Source: an uncultured Anderseniella sp.
GTDB taxonomy: Bacteria > Pseudomonadota > Alphaproteobacteria > Rhizobiales > Aestuariivirgaceae
Direction of reading: 5' to 3'
Assembly: GCA_947488295.1 (NCBI GenBank)
Contig: CANKYU010000001.1
Coordinates: 1 to 64,000, forward strand
DNA: 64,000 nucleotides
Shown here: positions 1 through 8,390 of the stretch, in pieces
How positions within the stretch are numbered: position 1 is the first letter of the stretch
Layout of the letters: every line of letters begins with the position of its first letter
Notes under the pieces: generated by a model
Databases searched by the model: none
Told to the model about the DNA's origin: nothing
The model's input: the letters and a program-made list of their open reading frames with translations, nothing else
Program-made: the position numbers and the translations under genes

Positions 1-1007
<1,007 letters not shown>

Positions 1008-1015
<8 letters not shown>

Positions 1016-1637
1016 GGTTGCCGACAAGCCGAAGATAAATCCTGTGCTGAAGCTGGCGCTGGAGCTTGGACCACTGGTGGTGTTCTTTTTTGTGAATGCC
1101 AAGGGTGCCGCGCTGATTGAGCGGTTCGGGCTTGAAAACCTGTTCCCGCAACCGATCTTCCTGGCCACGGCGGTGTTCATGGTGGTGATGCTGATATCGA
1201 TTGCGGTCAGCTGGATACTCAGCCGGCACCTGGCGATCATGCCGCTGATAACGGGTGTCGTTGTGCTCGTCATGGGCGGGCTGACGCTATGGCTGCAGGA
1301 TGACACGTTCATCAAGGTCAAGCCAACCATCGTCAACGTGTTCTTTGGCGCGGTTCTGCTGATTGGCCTGGCGTTCGGGCGTTCCCTGCTGGCCTACGTG
1401 TTCGATGCCGCCTTTGCGCTCGACACTCAGGGCTGGCGGAAGCTGACGCTCAGGTGGGGGATTTTCTTCCTGTTTCTTGCCGGCCTGAATGAATTTGTAT
1501 GGCGCACGCAATCCACTGACTTCTGGGTCGCGTTCAAGGTGTGGGGAACAATGCCGCTGACCATGGTTTTCGCGCTGGCGCAGTTGCCGCTGATGCAGAA
1601 ACACATGCTTCCGGATCCCGAAGATGAGCAGATTTGA
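1008..1637 (+). CDS. yciB: Intracellular septation protein A family (YciB/IspZ)
   Basis: This 209-aa polytopic inner-membrane protein belongs to the IspZ/YciB family, linked to cell-envelope and septum integrity; its biochemical role is not settled. I start it at TTG 1008, inside the end of ftsY, because AGGAAGGA (about 993-1000) sits at proper spacing and the protein then begins [20 protein letters not shown], matching the family N-terminus. A longer in-frame reading from 852 only adds residues from the ftsY coding region. Five to six hydrophobic segments are visible (for example around [34 protein letters not shown] and [13 protein letters not shown]), and the motif [17 protein letters not shown] is typical. 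Length fits the family. Overlap with ftsY indicates one transcription unit. Confidence 0.93.
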
Positions 1638-1650
1638 CCAGTTTTTGCAT

Positions 1651-1664
1651 TACGTTACGTAAGA
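1651..1664. promoter_or_regulatory. Possible operator ahead of the MarR gene
   Basis: TTACGTAA (1655-1662) is a perfect 8-bp palindrome, preceded by a second TTACG half-copy. It lies in the A+T-rich 146-bp gap between yciB and the MarR gene, about 120 bp before the chosen start. MarR proteins often bind short palindromes in their own promoters; that link is inference, and a palindrome this short can occur by chance. Confidence 0.25.
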
Positions 1665-1783
1665 TAAGCAATAAAATGTGAGACATACGGATCAGAATAG
1701 TATATGAATGAGGAAGTGTGTACAGTTTGTGCACATGTGAACATAGCACAATGATTGTTAAACAAAGCCGGGGGGCTAATATT

Positions 1784-2251
1784 ATGGATGACCGTCCAGA
1801 TTCTAGTACTGTGTCAAGTGACAGCGAAAATGCAGCACCTGTCAGCTTCTGGTTAAAACGAGCTGCTCAATATTCAGCCGATTTATATTCTGATCGCCGT
1901 GGAAAATCCGGCCTGACTCAGCGCCAATTTACGGTTTTAGAAGCAGTTTTTCACAATGAGGGTCAAAGTCAGACCACTCTGGTGAGGGAAACCGGCATTG
2001 ACCGGTCAACACTGGCTGACCTTGTGAATCGTCTGGAGACCCACGGGTATTTGTCACGCAAGCGCAGTGACAAGGATGCCAGGGTCAACTTCGTTTCGCT
2101 GACAGAAGCCGGCCGGGACATGCTTTTAAATGCACAACCGCAGGTGTCGCTGGTGGATCAGGCTCTCGTCGAAGCACTGCCGGAACGTAACCGGAAAGCG
2201 TTCGTCGCATCGCTTCAGGTGCTGTCGGAGAAGCTTGACGAAGCTGAATAG
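1784..2251 (+). CDS. MarR-family winged-helix regulator
   Basis: A 155-aa cytoplasmic DNA-binding protein. The winged-helix core runs from LTQRQFTVLEAV through TTLVRETGIDRSTLADLVNR (recognition region) to the wing HGYLSRKRSDKDARVNFVSL, then the family ending TEAGRDMLL and a C-terminal dimerisation helix. I prefer ATG 1784, which has GGGGG about 7 nt upstream; the frame also runs back to 1718 and ATG 1751. The gene is visibly richer in A+T than ftsY and ccm and sits between ispZ and ccmG, which are often closer neighbours in Rhizobiales, so it may be a later insertion. No target gene is adjacent on the same strand, and its ligand cannot be inferred. Its transcript probably ends at the hairpin at 2292-2322. 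Confidence 0.9.
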   Translation: MDDRPDSSTVSSDSENAAPVSFWLKRAAQYSADLYSDRRGKSGLTQRQFTVLEAVFHNEGQSQTTLVRETGIDRSTLADLVNRLETHGYLSRKRSDKDARVNFVSLTEAGRDMLLNAQPQVSLVDQALVEALPERNRKAFVASLQVLSEKLDEAE

Positions 2252-2291
2252 CCGTTCACATTTTCGTGAGTTCTGTCACGTTGGATCAAGT

Positions 2292-2322
2292 CCGCCGGCC
2301 AATTATGGCTGGCGGGCTTTTT
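2292..2322 (+). terminator. Rho-independent terminator after the MarR gene
   Basis: CCGCCGGCCA and TGGCTGGCGG form a 10-bp stem (one G-T pair) with a 4-nt ATTA loop, followed by GCTTTTT. The T-run is only on the plus-strand side, so it serves the MarR gene. The stem overlaps the last codons of the convergent ccmG gene. Confidence 0.8.
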
Positions 2323-2893
2323 CAATGGCCGGGATAACCTCTTCGCGCAATGCCTGCGGGCTGATCGGTCCGGTGAACTTGTACACGATGGTACCCTTGC
2401 CATTGATCACAAACGTTTCAGGTACACCGTAGACGCCCCAGTCAACGGCGGCGCGGCCATTTGCATCAACACCGACGCTTGAGTACGGGTTGCCCAGCGC
2501 ATTGAGAAACCGCAGGGCGTTCTCGCGCTGGTCCTTGTAGTTGAGCCCGGCGAGATCAATGTCGTCCCGCGTGGCCAGCTCCATGAGCTGCGGGTGTTCT
2601 TCACGGCACGGTCCGCACCACGATGCCCATACATTGACCAGGGTGACCCTGCCCTTGGCCAGGTTGCTTGAAGTGACGCCGGGAACCGCATCCCCATTGA
2701 TTGTCAGGCCTTCGAGGGCCGGAAGGTCAAATGAGGGTGCCGGCTGGTTGATCAGGGCTGACGGCAGCTTCGAGGGATCGCCGCTTTGCAGTCCGGTCAT
2801 GAAGATGCCGGCGAGGCCGGCAAAGACCAGCACAGGCACAAGGACCCAGGAACGGCCCTGTTTCGGCGGGGTTTCGGTGACCTGGTTGCTCAT
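2303..2893 (-). CDS. ccmG: Thiol:disulfide interchange protein CcmG/DsbE
   Basis: CcmG is the membrane-anchored periplasmic thioredoxin-like protein that reduces apocytochrome c cysteines, or CcmH, before heme attachment. The 196-aa product has a cytoplasmic N-terminus, one signal-anchor helix (about residues 16-34) and a thioredoxin fold. The active site WCGPC has Cys93 and Cys96, and the cis-Pro region GVYGVPETFVINGKG is present, as is the YKDQ segment characteristic of CcmG. The start overlaps the ccmD stop by ATGA, so it is translationally coupled as the last gene of ccmABCDG. CcmE, F and H are not in the window. Confidence 0.96.
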   Translation of the reverse strand: MSNQVTETPPKQGRSWVLVPVLVFAGLAGIFMTGLQSGDPSKLPSALINQPAPSFDLPALEGLTINGDAVPGVTSSNLAKGRVTLVNVWASWCGPCREEHPQLMELATRDDIDLAGLNYKDQRENALRFLNALGNPYSSVGVDANGRAAVDWGVYGVPETFVINGKGTIVYKFTGPISPQALREEVIPAIEKARQP

Positions 2894-3048
2894 GCCTGGG
2901 GGTGTCCTGATTTGCGGCGCCGTTCAGCGCCTTCGTCATCGAGTTGCTGCAGCCGCCTGGTGACCGAACGCGCGCGCGCGAAAATCCACACTGCCAGGGC
3001 ACCGAGCACAACGAATGTGACGGCGTAGGATGAAATCACGAAGCTCAT
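2890..3048 (-). CDS. ccmD: Heme exporter protein CcmD
   Basis: A 52-aa protein beginning MSFVISSYAVTFVV. It has a single hydrophobic helix (SYAVTFVVLGALAVWIFA), then a strongly basic cytoplasmic tail with RARSVTRRLQQLDDEG. CcmD is the small membrane subunit that helps release holo-CcmE from CcmABC; size, topology and position between ccmC and ccmG match. The stop overlaps the ccmG start (ATGA), and ccmC ends 36 bp upstream. The assignment rests on length, topology and operon position because CcmD sequence conservation is low. Confidence 0.92.
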   Translation of the reverse strand: MSFVISSYAVTFVVLGALAVWIFARARSVTRRLQQLDDEGAERRRKSGHPQA

Positions 3049-3084
3049 GTGAGGAGCGGAGAAGTCCATGGGTTCAAGACCGCC

Positions 3085-3819
3085 TTATTGCAGTGCGCCG
3101 GTGCGGGCCAGTTCGGTCTGGCGGATGCGGCGGGCACCGATTTCGGAGCGAATGGAGATCAGGTGCAGGGCCAGAAACAGAAAACTGTAGGCCAGCCCCA
3201 TGATCAGAAGGGGCGTCAGGATGGACGGGTGGATGGTCGGGCCATCGGTGCGGAACACGCTGGCCGGCTGATGCAGGGAATACCACCAGTCAACCGAGAA
3301 CTTGACGATTGGCACATTGATGAAACCGACAATGGCGACGATGGCGGCTATGCGCGATGCCCGGCGCGGATCGTCTATTGCCTGCCAAATGGCCATATAG
3401 CCCAGATACAGCAGCAGGAGCACGAACATGGAGGTGAGCCGGGCGTCCCAGACCCACCATGTGCCCCACATGGGCTTGCCCCACAAGGAGCCGGTGGCCA
3501 GCGCCAGAAAGCAAAAAGCCGCGCCGATGGGGGCTGCTGCCTTGGCTGCGATATCGGCCAGCGGATGGCGAAAGACGATACCGATAATGCTGGCAACGGC
3601 CATTACCGTATAGACCATCAGGGCAGACCATGCGGCCGGTACATGCACATACATGATACGTACGGTTTCGCCCTGCTGGTAGTCGGCGGGCGCACGTGCC
3701 AGGCCGAGGAACAGGCCGACACCGAACAATGCGAACGTGATTATCCAAACCCATGGCTGAACAGTGGACTGCAGGCGCATGAAGCGGGTTGGATTGGCAA
3801 ATCTTTCTATCGAACTCAT
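3085..3819 (-). CDS. ccmC: Heme exporter/handling protein CcmC
   Basis: CcmC presents heme to the chaperone CcmE on the periplasmic side of the inner membrane. The 244-aa product has six predicted helices and the diagnostic tryptophan-rich WWD motif WGTWWVWDARLTS (about residues 118-130). It is flanked by two candidate heme-ligand histidines in periplasmic loops (His59 in MYVHVPAAW and His183 in WWYSLHQPAS). Length is normal. It follows ccmB by 62 bp and precedes ccmD by 36 bp. Confidence 0.96.
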   Translation of the reverse strand: MSSIERFANPTRFMRLQSTVQPWVWIITFALFGVGLFLGLARAPADYQQGETVRIMYVHVPAAWSALMVYTVMAVASIIGIVFRHPLADIAAKAAAPIGAAFCFLALATGSLWGKPMWGTWWVWDARLTSMFVLLLLYLGYMAIWQAIDDPRRASRIAAIVAIVGFINVPIVKFSVDWWYSLHQPASVFRTDGPTIHPSILTPLLIMGLAYSFLFLALHLISIRSEIGARRIRQTELARTGALQ

Positions 3820-3881
3820 AATAACAATCTGTAATACCAGCCATGCACGCGCGCAATGGCGACATGGTCACATGCCGGTCA

Positions 3882-4553
3882 TCAGCGCATATAGCTGCGC
3901 AGGGCCGCAGCCGAGGCAAACGGCGTAACGACCAAAGCCGCCAACACGATGGCAGCCAGAATGATCAGGGCGGTGCCGGAATTGTCGATGCCTGACTGGG
4001 CGCCGGACGAGGCCAGGACGCCGAAAATCATCACCGGGACATAAAGCGGCAGCACCAGAAGCGAGACCAGCAAACCGCCCTGGCGCAAGCCAACCGTGAT
4101 GGCCGCACCGAGGCTGGCCAGCAGCGACAGTGCCAGCGAACCGGTCACCATGGCAATGCCGAGCGGTACGATGAGCGTCGTATCCAGATTGAGCAGGAAA
4201 CCGAACACCGGCGCCGCAATCGCCAGCGGCAGTCCGGATGTGAGCCAGTGAACCGATGCCTTGGCCAGCACGACAACTTCCAGCGGTGTTGACGACAGCG
4301 CCATGATCTCCAGCGACCCGTCGTCATGGTCCCTCTGGTACAACCGGTCAGCCGACAACAGAACCGACAACAGCAGGGCTATCCATAGCGCGCCCGGTGC
4401 AATGCGCTGCAGCAATTGCTGGTCGGGACCCAGGCCCAGCGGCAGCAGGACAATAACGGTCAGGAAAAACCCGATTGCCGTGCCGATACTGCCACCCTGC
4501 CGGACGGCAAGGGTGAAGTCGCGGGCAACGACGGATGTGAACGCTGATCTCAT
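3882..4553 (-). CDS. ccmB: Heme exporter protein CcmB (ABC permease)
   Basis: CcmB is the membrane subunit that pairs with the ATPase CcmA; CcmAB activity is needed to release holo-CcmE. The 223-aa product has six hydrophobic segments and the family motif region DRLYQRDHDDGSLE followed by LSSTPLEVVVLAKASVHWL. A typical C-terminal membrane stretch ends in AAALRSYMR. Its ATG overlaps the ccmA stop (ATGA), giving tight coupling. No frameshift or truncation is seen. Confidence 0.95.
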   Translation of the reverse strand: MRSAFTSVVARDFTLAVRQGGSIGTAIGFFLTVIVLLPLGLGPDQQLLQRIAPGALWIALLLSVLLSADRLYQRDHDDGSLEIMALSSTPLEVVVLAKASVHWLTSGLPLAIAAPVFGFLLNLDTTLIVPLGIAMVTGSLALSLLASLGAAITVGLRQGGLLVSLLVLPLYVPVMIFGVLASSGAQSGIDNSGTALIILAAIVLAALVVTPFASAAALRSYMR

Positions 4554-5173
4554 GTCTGCCGGCCCGTTCCCGCAAGTCGGGCAAAATCCAGTACGTCACT
4601 GGATTTGACGGGCAGTTCTATATGCGTGGAGGCAATGATGATGCCGCCGCCGTCCAGATGCCGGACCATCATGTCGGCCAGCAGCTTTTGTGAAGCGGTG
4701 TCCAGTCCGACGGTCGGCTCGTCCAGCAGCCACACAGGCTTTTCAACCAGCGCAAGCCGGGCCAGACCCAGCCGGCGTTTTTGACCGGCCGACAGACGCT
4801 GCGCCTGAAATTCAGCCAGCGCTGCAAGGTTCATTGCCGTCATCGCGCCGGCAACATCACCACCGCCGAAAAAACCTGCCCAGAAGCGTAAGTTCTCCGC
4901 CACTGAAAGATGCAGCTTGATGGCATCCTGGTGGGCGATGAAATGCACATGTTCACCAAGCAGCGCATCTGCGGGCAGGGCGGCCTCTTCAAGAACCAGT
5001 GTACCGTCGGCAGGTTCCGACAGACCGGCGATGAGACGCAGCAGCGATGTCTTGCCGGCCCCGTTGGGGCCGCGCAACACCAGCATGCGGCCGGCACAGG
5101 CGGCAAAATCAAGGCCGGCGAAAACCATCCGCCCGCCGCGCTCACATGCCAGTTGTTGCCCCACGATCTTCAT
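4550..5173 (-). CDS. ccmA: Heme exporter ATP-binding protein CcmA
   Basis: ATPase subunit of the CcmAB complex in cytochrome c maturation. Taking ATG 5173 gives 207 aa, the usual family length; an in-frame TTG at 5197 would add eight residues with no support. Walker A is GPNGAGKTS (about 35-43), the ABC signature is LSAGQKRRLGLARL, Walker B is PVWLLDEPTVGLD, and the switch histidine lies in IIIASTHIEL. It is the first gene of a five-gene minus-strand operon, so the operon promoter should lie in the gap beyond 5173. In other Rhizobiales this gap is normally shared with divergent acnA; here acnA lies 8 kb away. Confidence 0.96.
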   Translation of the reverse strand: MKIVGQQLACERGGRMVFAGLDFAACAGRMLVLRGPNGAGKTSLLRLIAGLSEPADGTLVLEEAALPADALLGEHVHFIAHQDAIKLHLSVAENLRFWAGFFGGGDVAGAMTAMNLAALAEFQAQRLSAGQKRRLGLARLALVEKPVWLLDEPTVGLDTASQKLLADMMVRHLDGGGIIIASTHIELPVKSSDVLDFARLAGTGRQT

Positions 5174-5669
5174 GCGAGCGGTGTGTAGCGCAAACAAACC
5201 GCAGTTGAAAGTGATGTTCGATAATCGATAACAGAGACAGATTTGAGATGCCCGGGAACCTGAACGAATTGATGAAGTTTTCAGGACTTCGTAATTGGCT
5301 TCGTGACCCCGTTAGTTGTTCGCGGAGATGGACATTCATGCGGTGCAGTGAATGGCGACTTTTTCAACGGAATAAGCCCACAGCGGACATTGTTTCCTCA
5401 TCTCCAAATGGCAGATTTGCGCCACGAGCGGACTTCGCAAACACGGATCATCCCGCGGCCACTTCGCTGACAAAACTCACCGCTGCAGAGTTACCCCTTG
5501 TTATCTGCATGACATGCGCCCATATGAGTGGACATGCTTACACTTGTTTGGTGTGGCCATATTAGGCGGTACGCCGACAAACCCAGACTTCTCCCGACGA
5601 TGTGAGCGATGTACAAACCCAGCCGTTGCGATGTGTGACGAGCGGGTCGCTCCTTGAAAGGAATCCACA
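5174..5669. other. Intergenic region between ccmA and the cold-shock gene
   Basis: About 500 bp without a convincing gene; it must hold divergent promoters for ccmABCDG and csp. A 105-codon open frame at 5248-5565 has no family features or good ribosome site and was not called. The stretch contains AGCGGACATT-type words (near 5390 and 5435) that recur, often as the complement AATGTCCGC, in the gaps at 13.2 kb and 47.0 kb. The last 120 bp would be the csp leader; no hairpin could be assigned with certainty. Confidence 0.5.
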
Positions 5670-5879
5670 ATGACAACCGGAACAGTCAAATTCTTTAACG
5701 CAGCAAAAGGCTTCGGCTTCATTGAACCTGAAGACGGTTCAAAAGATGCGTTCGTTCACATCTCAGCGGTTGAACGCGCCGGCATGAGCACTCTGTCGGA
5801 AGGTCAGAAAGTCACGTTTGAACTCGTATCAGACGAACACAGTGGCAAGATGTCAGCCGACAATCTGCAGAACGCCTGA
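5670..5879 (+). CDS. Cold-shock protein (CspA family)
   Basis: A 69-aa single-domain OB-fold nucleic-acid chaperone. RNP1 (KGFGFIE, residues 13-19) and RNP2 (DAFVHIS, about 26-32) are intact, and the N-terminal GTVKFFN is typical. GAAAGGA lies 8 nt before ATG. Csp proteins melt RNA structure and are often induced by cold or stationary phase; which applies here is unknown. The gene is followed by a structured, terminator-ended 3' region (5924-6056) and then by a run of small-protein genes on the same strand. Confidence 0.97.
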   Translation: MTTGTVKFFNAAKGFGFIEPEDGSKDAFVHISAVERAGMSTLSEGQKVTFELVSDEHSGKMSADNLQNA

Positions 5880-5923
5880 TCCGGTACAGCCGGCCTTCGC
5901 CGCTGACGACCGAAACATATTCA

Positions 5924-6056
5924 GCATTCAAGCATTGACGCCGACCACGGATGTACTGGCGGCTCGTGTTGCCTGAAAAGGCAAATGCTTGATGCAGGAC
6001 AAGACGACTAGAGTCTTGCGGCCCCGTAGCTCACCGCAGTGACGGGGCCTTTTTTT
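5924..6056 (+). ncRNA. Structured csp 3' region or small RNA candidate
   Basis: After the csp stop, GCA and TCAAGCATT (5924-5936) pair with AATGCTTGA and TGC (5984-5995), forming a 12-bp stem with one bulged T. Inside lies a smaller hairpin, TTGCC-TGAAAA-GGCAA (5969-5984), whose last base competes with the outer stem. A short GACTAGAGTC palindrome (about 6008-6017) and a strong terminator (6020-6056) follow. Together this is a compact RNA-like unit of about 130 nt. It could be a stabilising 3' UTR of the csp mRNA or a separately made or processed small RNA; no promoter was identified. Confidence 0.4.
6020..6056 (+). terminator. Rho-independent terminator after csp
   Basis: GGCCCCGT (6020-6027) and ACGGGGCC (6042-6049) form a perfect 8-bp stem with a 14-nt loop, followed by seven T (6050-6056). 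It separates csp from the next small-protein gene, which starts 49 bp later. Confidence 0.93.
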
Positions 6057-6105
6057 ATCTGACAAAAGCATTTCATCACCGTGGACCCACGAAAAGGAGA
6101 AAATA

Positions 6106-6240
6106 ATGGCCAAGGGGCAGAAACGCAACAATCGCGAAGCGAAGAAACCGAAGCAGGTCAAAAAGCCGGTGGAAGCAACACCAACTACCAGCCTGACCAA
6201 GGGTATGATGTCGGTCAGCGGCAGCAGCAGGAAGAAATGA
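6106..6240 (+). CDS. 44-aa basic small protein (MAKGQKRNNREAKKPK type)
   Basis: A 44-residue protein starting MAKGQKRNNREAKKPKQVKK and ending SGSSRKK. The strong ribosome site AAGGAGA lies 6 nt before ATG. It is highly basic, rich in Lys and Arg and has no membrane segment. I recognise the N-terminal MAKGQ-R-N-EAKKPK pattern from small uncharacterised proteins found across alpha- and betaproteobacteria, often near csp genes; that recollection has not been checked by search. It may bind RNA or ribosomes, judging only from charge. The next gene starts 10 bp after its stop, so they are probably one unit. Confidence 0.75.
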   Translation: MAKGQKRNNREAKKPKQVKKPVEATPTTSLTKGMMSVSGSSRKK

Positions 6241-6250
6241 GGGACCAGCC

Positions 6251-6508
6251 ATGTCGGCGCAAACAACAGAAAGCACGGTCACATTCAAGCACGAATTCAA
6301 GCTGCCTCAGCTGAGTAGATCGCAACCGCCGGGGACCTACCGTCTGGTGGTCATTGATGAGGAAATACCTGGGTTGTCATTCGCGGCATACAGGCGTGCC
6401 TACACGATGCTGCATGTGCCGGCATTAACAGTCAACACTGGCAAAACACAGGTGTTTACGGTGGACAAGAACGATCTTGAGGCGGCCCTCAAGATCGACG
6501 GGTCATAG
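6251..6508 (+). CDS. Conserved-looking small protein, unknown function (85 aa)
   Basis: An 85-aa soluble protein with the core PPGTYRLVVIDEEIPGLSFA then YRRAYTMLHVPAL. This pattern (a Pro-Gly-x-Tyr strand, a Glu-Glu pair, LSF-x-x-YRR, then a hydrophobic strand) recalls a family of rhizobial hypothetical proteins, but no function is known to me. It starts 10 bp after the 44-aa gene, with GAGGGA upstream. No signal peptide or cysteines are present. The coding call is supported by spacing, ribosome site and low-complexity-free sequence. Confidence 0.7.
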   Translation: MSAQTTESTVTFKHEFKLPQLSRSQPPGTYRLVVIDEEIPGLSFAAYRRAYTMLHVPALTVNTGKTQVFTVDKNDLEAALKIDGS

Positions 6509-6547
6509 GCGCGCAACCTGTTCACGACCAACGAAAGCGAGAAAGCC

Positions 6548-6889
6548 ATGGAATATCTCGGTCGCTTGTCAGGAAGGGGCGTTATTCTGCACAACGGCCT
6601 GGAAATCAGTAGTGCCTGTTTTGAATTTGACGGATTTTTGACGACACATGCTGGCGTAATTTGCAATGGCGAAATCCAGATGTCTGTCAGCATGCTCAAA
6701 GCAGTGTTCCCTCTTCGGACCATGCAACTGCGAACGGATGAGGGACGAATGCTCGAGTGCAGGTTCTCTGACAAGAAGATCGGACCTGGCCAGGAAGCGG
6801 CACATGTTGATGTCACGGGCGAAATCCCGGGCGATGACAAATGTCAGTGGCGTAGACGCTACGTCGTCGACCGCCTGCCTCCAGACTGA
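6548..6889 (+). CDS. Hypothetical protein, unknown function (113 aa)
   Basis: A 113-aa soluble protein beginning MEYLGRLSGRGVILHNGLEI. An alternation of short beta-like strands (GRGVILHNG, ISSACFEFDGF, VICNGEIQMS) suggests a small beta-rich fold. It contains HVDVTGEIPG near the C-terminus. GCGAGAAAG lies upstream of ATG. It sits 39 bp after the 85-aa gene on the same strand, so it may belong to the same unit. I do not recognise a named domain. Confidence 0.65.
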   Translation: MEYLGRLSGRGVILHNGLEISSACFEFDGFLTTHAGVICNGEIQMSVSMLKAVFPLRTMQLRTDEGRMLECRFSDKKIGPGQEAAHVDVTGEIPGDDKCQWRRRYVVDRLPPD

Positions 6890-6990
6890 GCTACAGCGAA
6901 ATCAACTTAGTTATTCAAGAATGTCCGGAACACAGCGGCTTGTCACAGTTCGTTTGGACGGGACGATGCTCACTCATACGGGATTACAAA

Positions 6991-7596
6991 ATGACCATTC
7001 CATCTACGCGAGCAGAACTCGGGCTTGGCAATCTCACAATCCTGCTTATCTTGATCACCGCCATTACCTGCGCTGCAACCGGCATTTCATTGGCGCAAGA
7101 AAAAACAGCTCAAGTGACGCCCCTCAACGCCCACTCGGCACCATATGGCACCGGTTGGGAATGCAATCATGGGTATCGCTTTGACGGGTCAGGCTGTACG
7201 AAAATGTCCAAGCCCGACAATGCACACTACAATGGTTCATTGTACGGTGAAGGATGGGACTGCGATAGAGGCTTTCGAAGATCACATCGCTCATGTGCCG
7301 CCATCACGATCCCTGAAAACGCCTACCTCAACTCTTCAGGTGTCCGATGGGAATGCGAACGCGGCTACAAAAGGTCGTTGGGCGGATGTGAACTTGTCCG
7401 GGCTCCCGCCAATGGCCACCTGACCGGGTATTCGCATTCGACAGGATGGAAGTGTAACCGAGGTTATCGCCAATCGAGAGACGCCTGTGAACAGGTGCGA
7501 ATACCGGCCAATGCGCACCTGGATTACACCGGCTCAGATTGGGAATGCGATCCACCTTTCAAGAAAAGATCCGGTCGCTGCGTGTTGCCCCAATAA
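6991..7596 (+). CDS. Secreted protein with five Trp-Cys repeats
   Basis: I start this 201-aa protein at ATG 6991; an in-frame upstream start at 6940 adds 17 residues but disrupts the signal sequence layout. The N-terminus has a hydrophobic segment (about residues 14-32, LTILLILITAITCAATG) and likely cleavage after SLAQ, so it is exported. The mature part is almost entirely five repeats of 29-33 residues (about 44-201). Each follows Pro-x-Asn-Ala-His-Leu, a Gly/Ser spacer, Trp-(Glu/Asp/Lys)-Cys-x2, Gly-(Tyr/Phe), then five to six basic or polar residues and a second Cys. The paired cysteines per repeat suggest disulfide-bonded modules formed in the periplasm or outside. No enzyme motif is visible. 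It stands alone, downstream of the small-protein run. Confidence 0.8.
   Translation: MTIPSTRAELGLGNLTILLILITAITCAATGISLAQEKTAQVTPLNAHSAPYGTGWECNHGYRFDGSGCTKMSKPDNAHYNGSLYGEGWDCDRGFRRSHRSCAAITIPENAYLNSSGVRWECERGYKRSLGGCELVRAPANGHLTGYSHSTGWKCNRGYRQSRDACEQVRIPANAHLDYTGSDWECDPPFKKRSGRCVLPQ
7120..7593 (+). repeat. Five tandem protein-coding repeats of about 30 codons
   Basis: The modules begin at TPLNAH, PDNAHY, PENAYL, PANGHL and PANAHL. All five keep the Trp-x-Cys and a second Cys 10-11 residues later; the Gly-Tyr/Phe pair is replaced by Pro-Pro-Phe in the last. Spacing between the His/Tyr and Trp varies from 6 to 9 residues. The DNA repeats are diverged, so the array is old rather than a recent expansion. 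Confidence 0.85.
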
Positions 7597-7889
7597 TTGC
7601 GCAGGCGCGCACTCACGGCATGTGTTCTCGGTCGGCTCGCCGGGAGGATCGAGACCGACTAAGCAACGAACCACTTACCTGCCTGAAGGGGTCAAGAGCG
7701 GTAACGTTGATGGTGACTATCTATTGATATGAATCAGAGGTATGGTCCCCCGCGAGTGTGCATTGTCACAGCGGTCGATGTCTAAACTGGCAGGGATCGT
7801 CCTGTGGTCTTTGCCTCAGTTCCTTGTTCACCGAACAATCAGGCATAACCAATATCCTGCTGCAGCTCTGTTTGGAGCAGAAAGAGATT

Positions 7890-8390
7890 ATGCTACAATT
7901 CATATCACTGTTACCATTATACGCCGCCACTGCGGTCATCACACATCTGGTTGTTTCGTTCGGGCAAACGCTGCTCCACTACAAGCTTGGCCACCATCCA
8001 AGAGGCCGTAAGCTTTTTTCAAACCATATAAATTTCCATCACGCTCACTATGCCAAAGATCATCTCGTCTCAAAGGTGTATCTCAACGACGAAGGCAACA
8101 ACACACCATTTTTTCTTGTCCCTGTGCTTGTGATGGGGGTGTCTTTGTTTTTCGTATTACCAGTTGATTTGTTCCTGGTTCACGCCGTCGCGTGTGCGGC
8201 ATCGTTCTACGCCCACGTATTTTTCGACAAGGAGTATCATGTCGAGGGATCTCGACTGCAACGGTTTGCATGGTTCAGGCGCAAACAGGCACTGCATTTC
8301 GTTCATCACCAACATGCGAAATCAAATTTTGCGGTGATCCACTTTTTCTGGGATAGAATCCTCGGCACTTACAGGTCGGATGCTGCATAA
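7890..8390 (+). CDS. Membrane di-iron hydroxylase-like protein (fatty acid hydroxylase superfamily)
   Basis: Starting at ATG 7890 (AAAGAG 3-8 nt upstream) gives 166 aa with at least three hydrophobic segments (about 5-24, 75-98, 98-112). Histidine clusters typical of the membrane-bound sterol desaturase/fatty acid hydroxylase superfamily are present: HYKLGHH (30-36), HINFHHAHY (46-54) and HFVHHQH (136-142), with a further His109 in a helix. These would bind a di-iron centre at the cytoplasmic face. The protein is shorter than most family members (200-300 aa), so it is a compact version. The substrate cannot be told. The frame is open back to 7758, but that extension is Cys-rich and lacks family character. 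Overall the gene is A+T-richer than the core genes. Confidence 0.75.
   Translation: MLQFISLLPLYAATAVITHLVVSFGQTLLHYKLGHHPRGRKLFSNHINFHHAHYAKDHLVSKVYLNDEGNNTPFFLVPVLVMGVSLFFVLPVDLFLVHAVACAASFYAHVFFDKEYHVEGSRLQRFAWFRRKQALHFVHHQHAKSNFAVIHFFWDRILGTYRSDAA

Noticed and set aside
3049..3834. 261-codon plus-strand open frame over ccmC
   Set aside because: CcmC is unmistakable on the minus strand, and this frame lacks family features.
5248..5565. 105-codon open frame in the csp upstream region
   Set aside because: No ribosome site, no recognisable sequence and overlap with promoter space; treated as noncoding.
6018..6056. tRNA-like look of the GGCCCCGTAGCTCA segment
   Set aside because: Only one stem exists and it is followed by seven T; it cannot fold as a cloverleaf and is a terminator.
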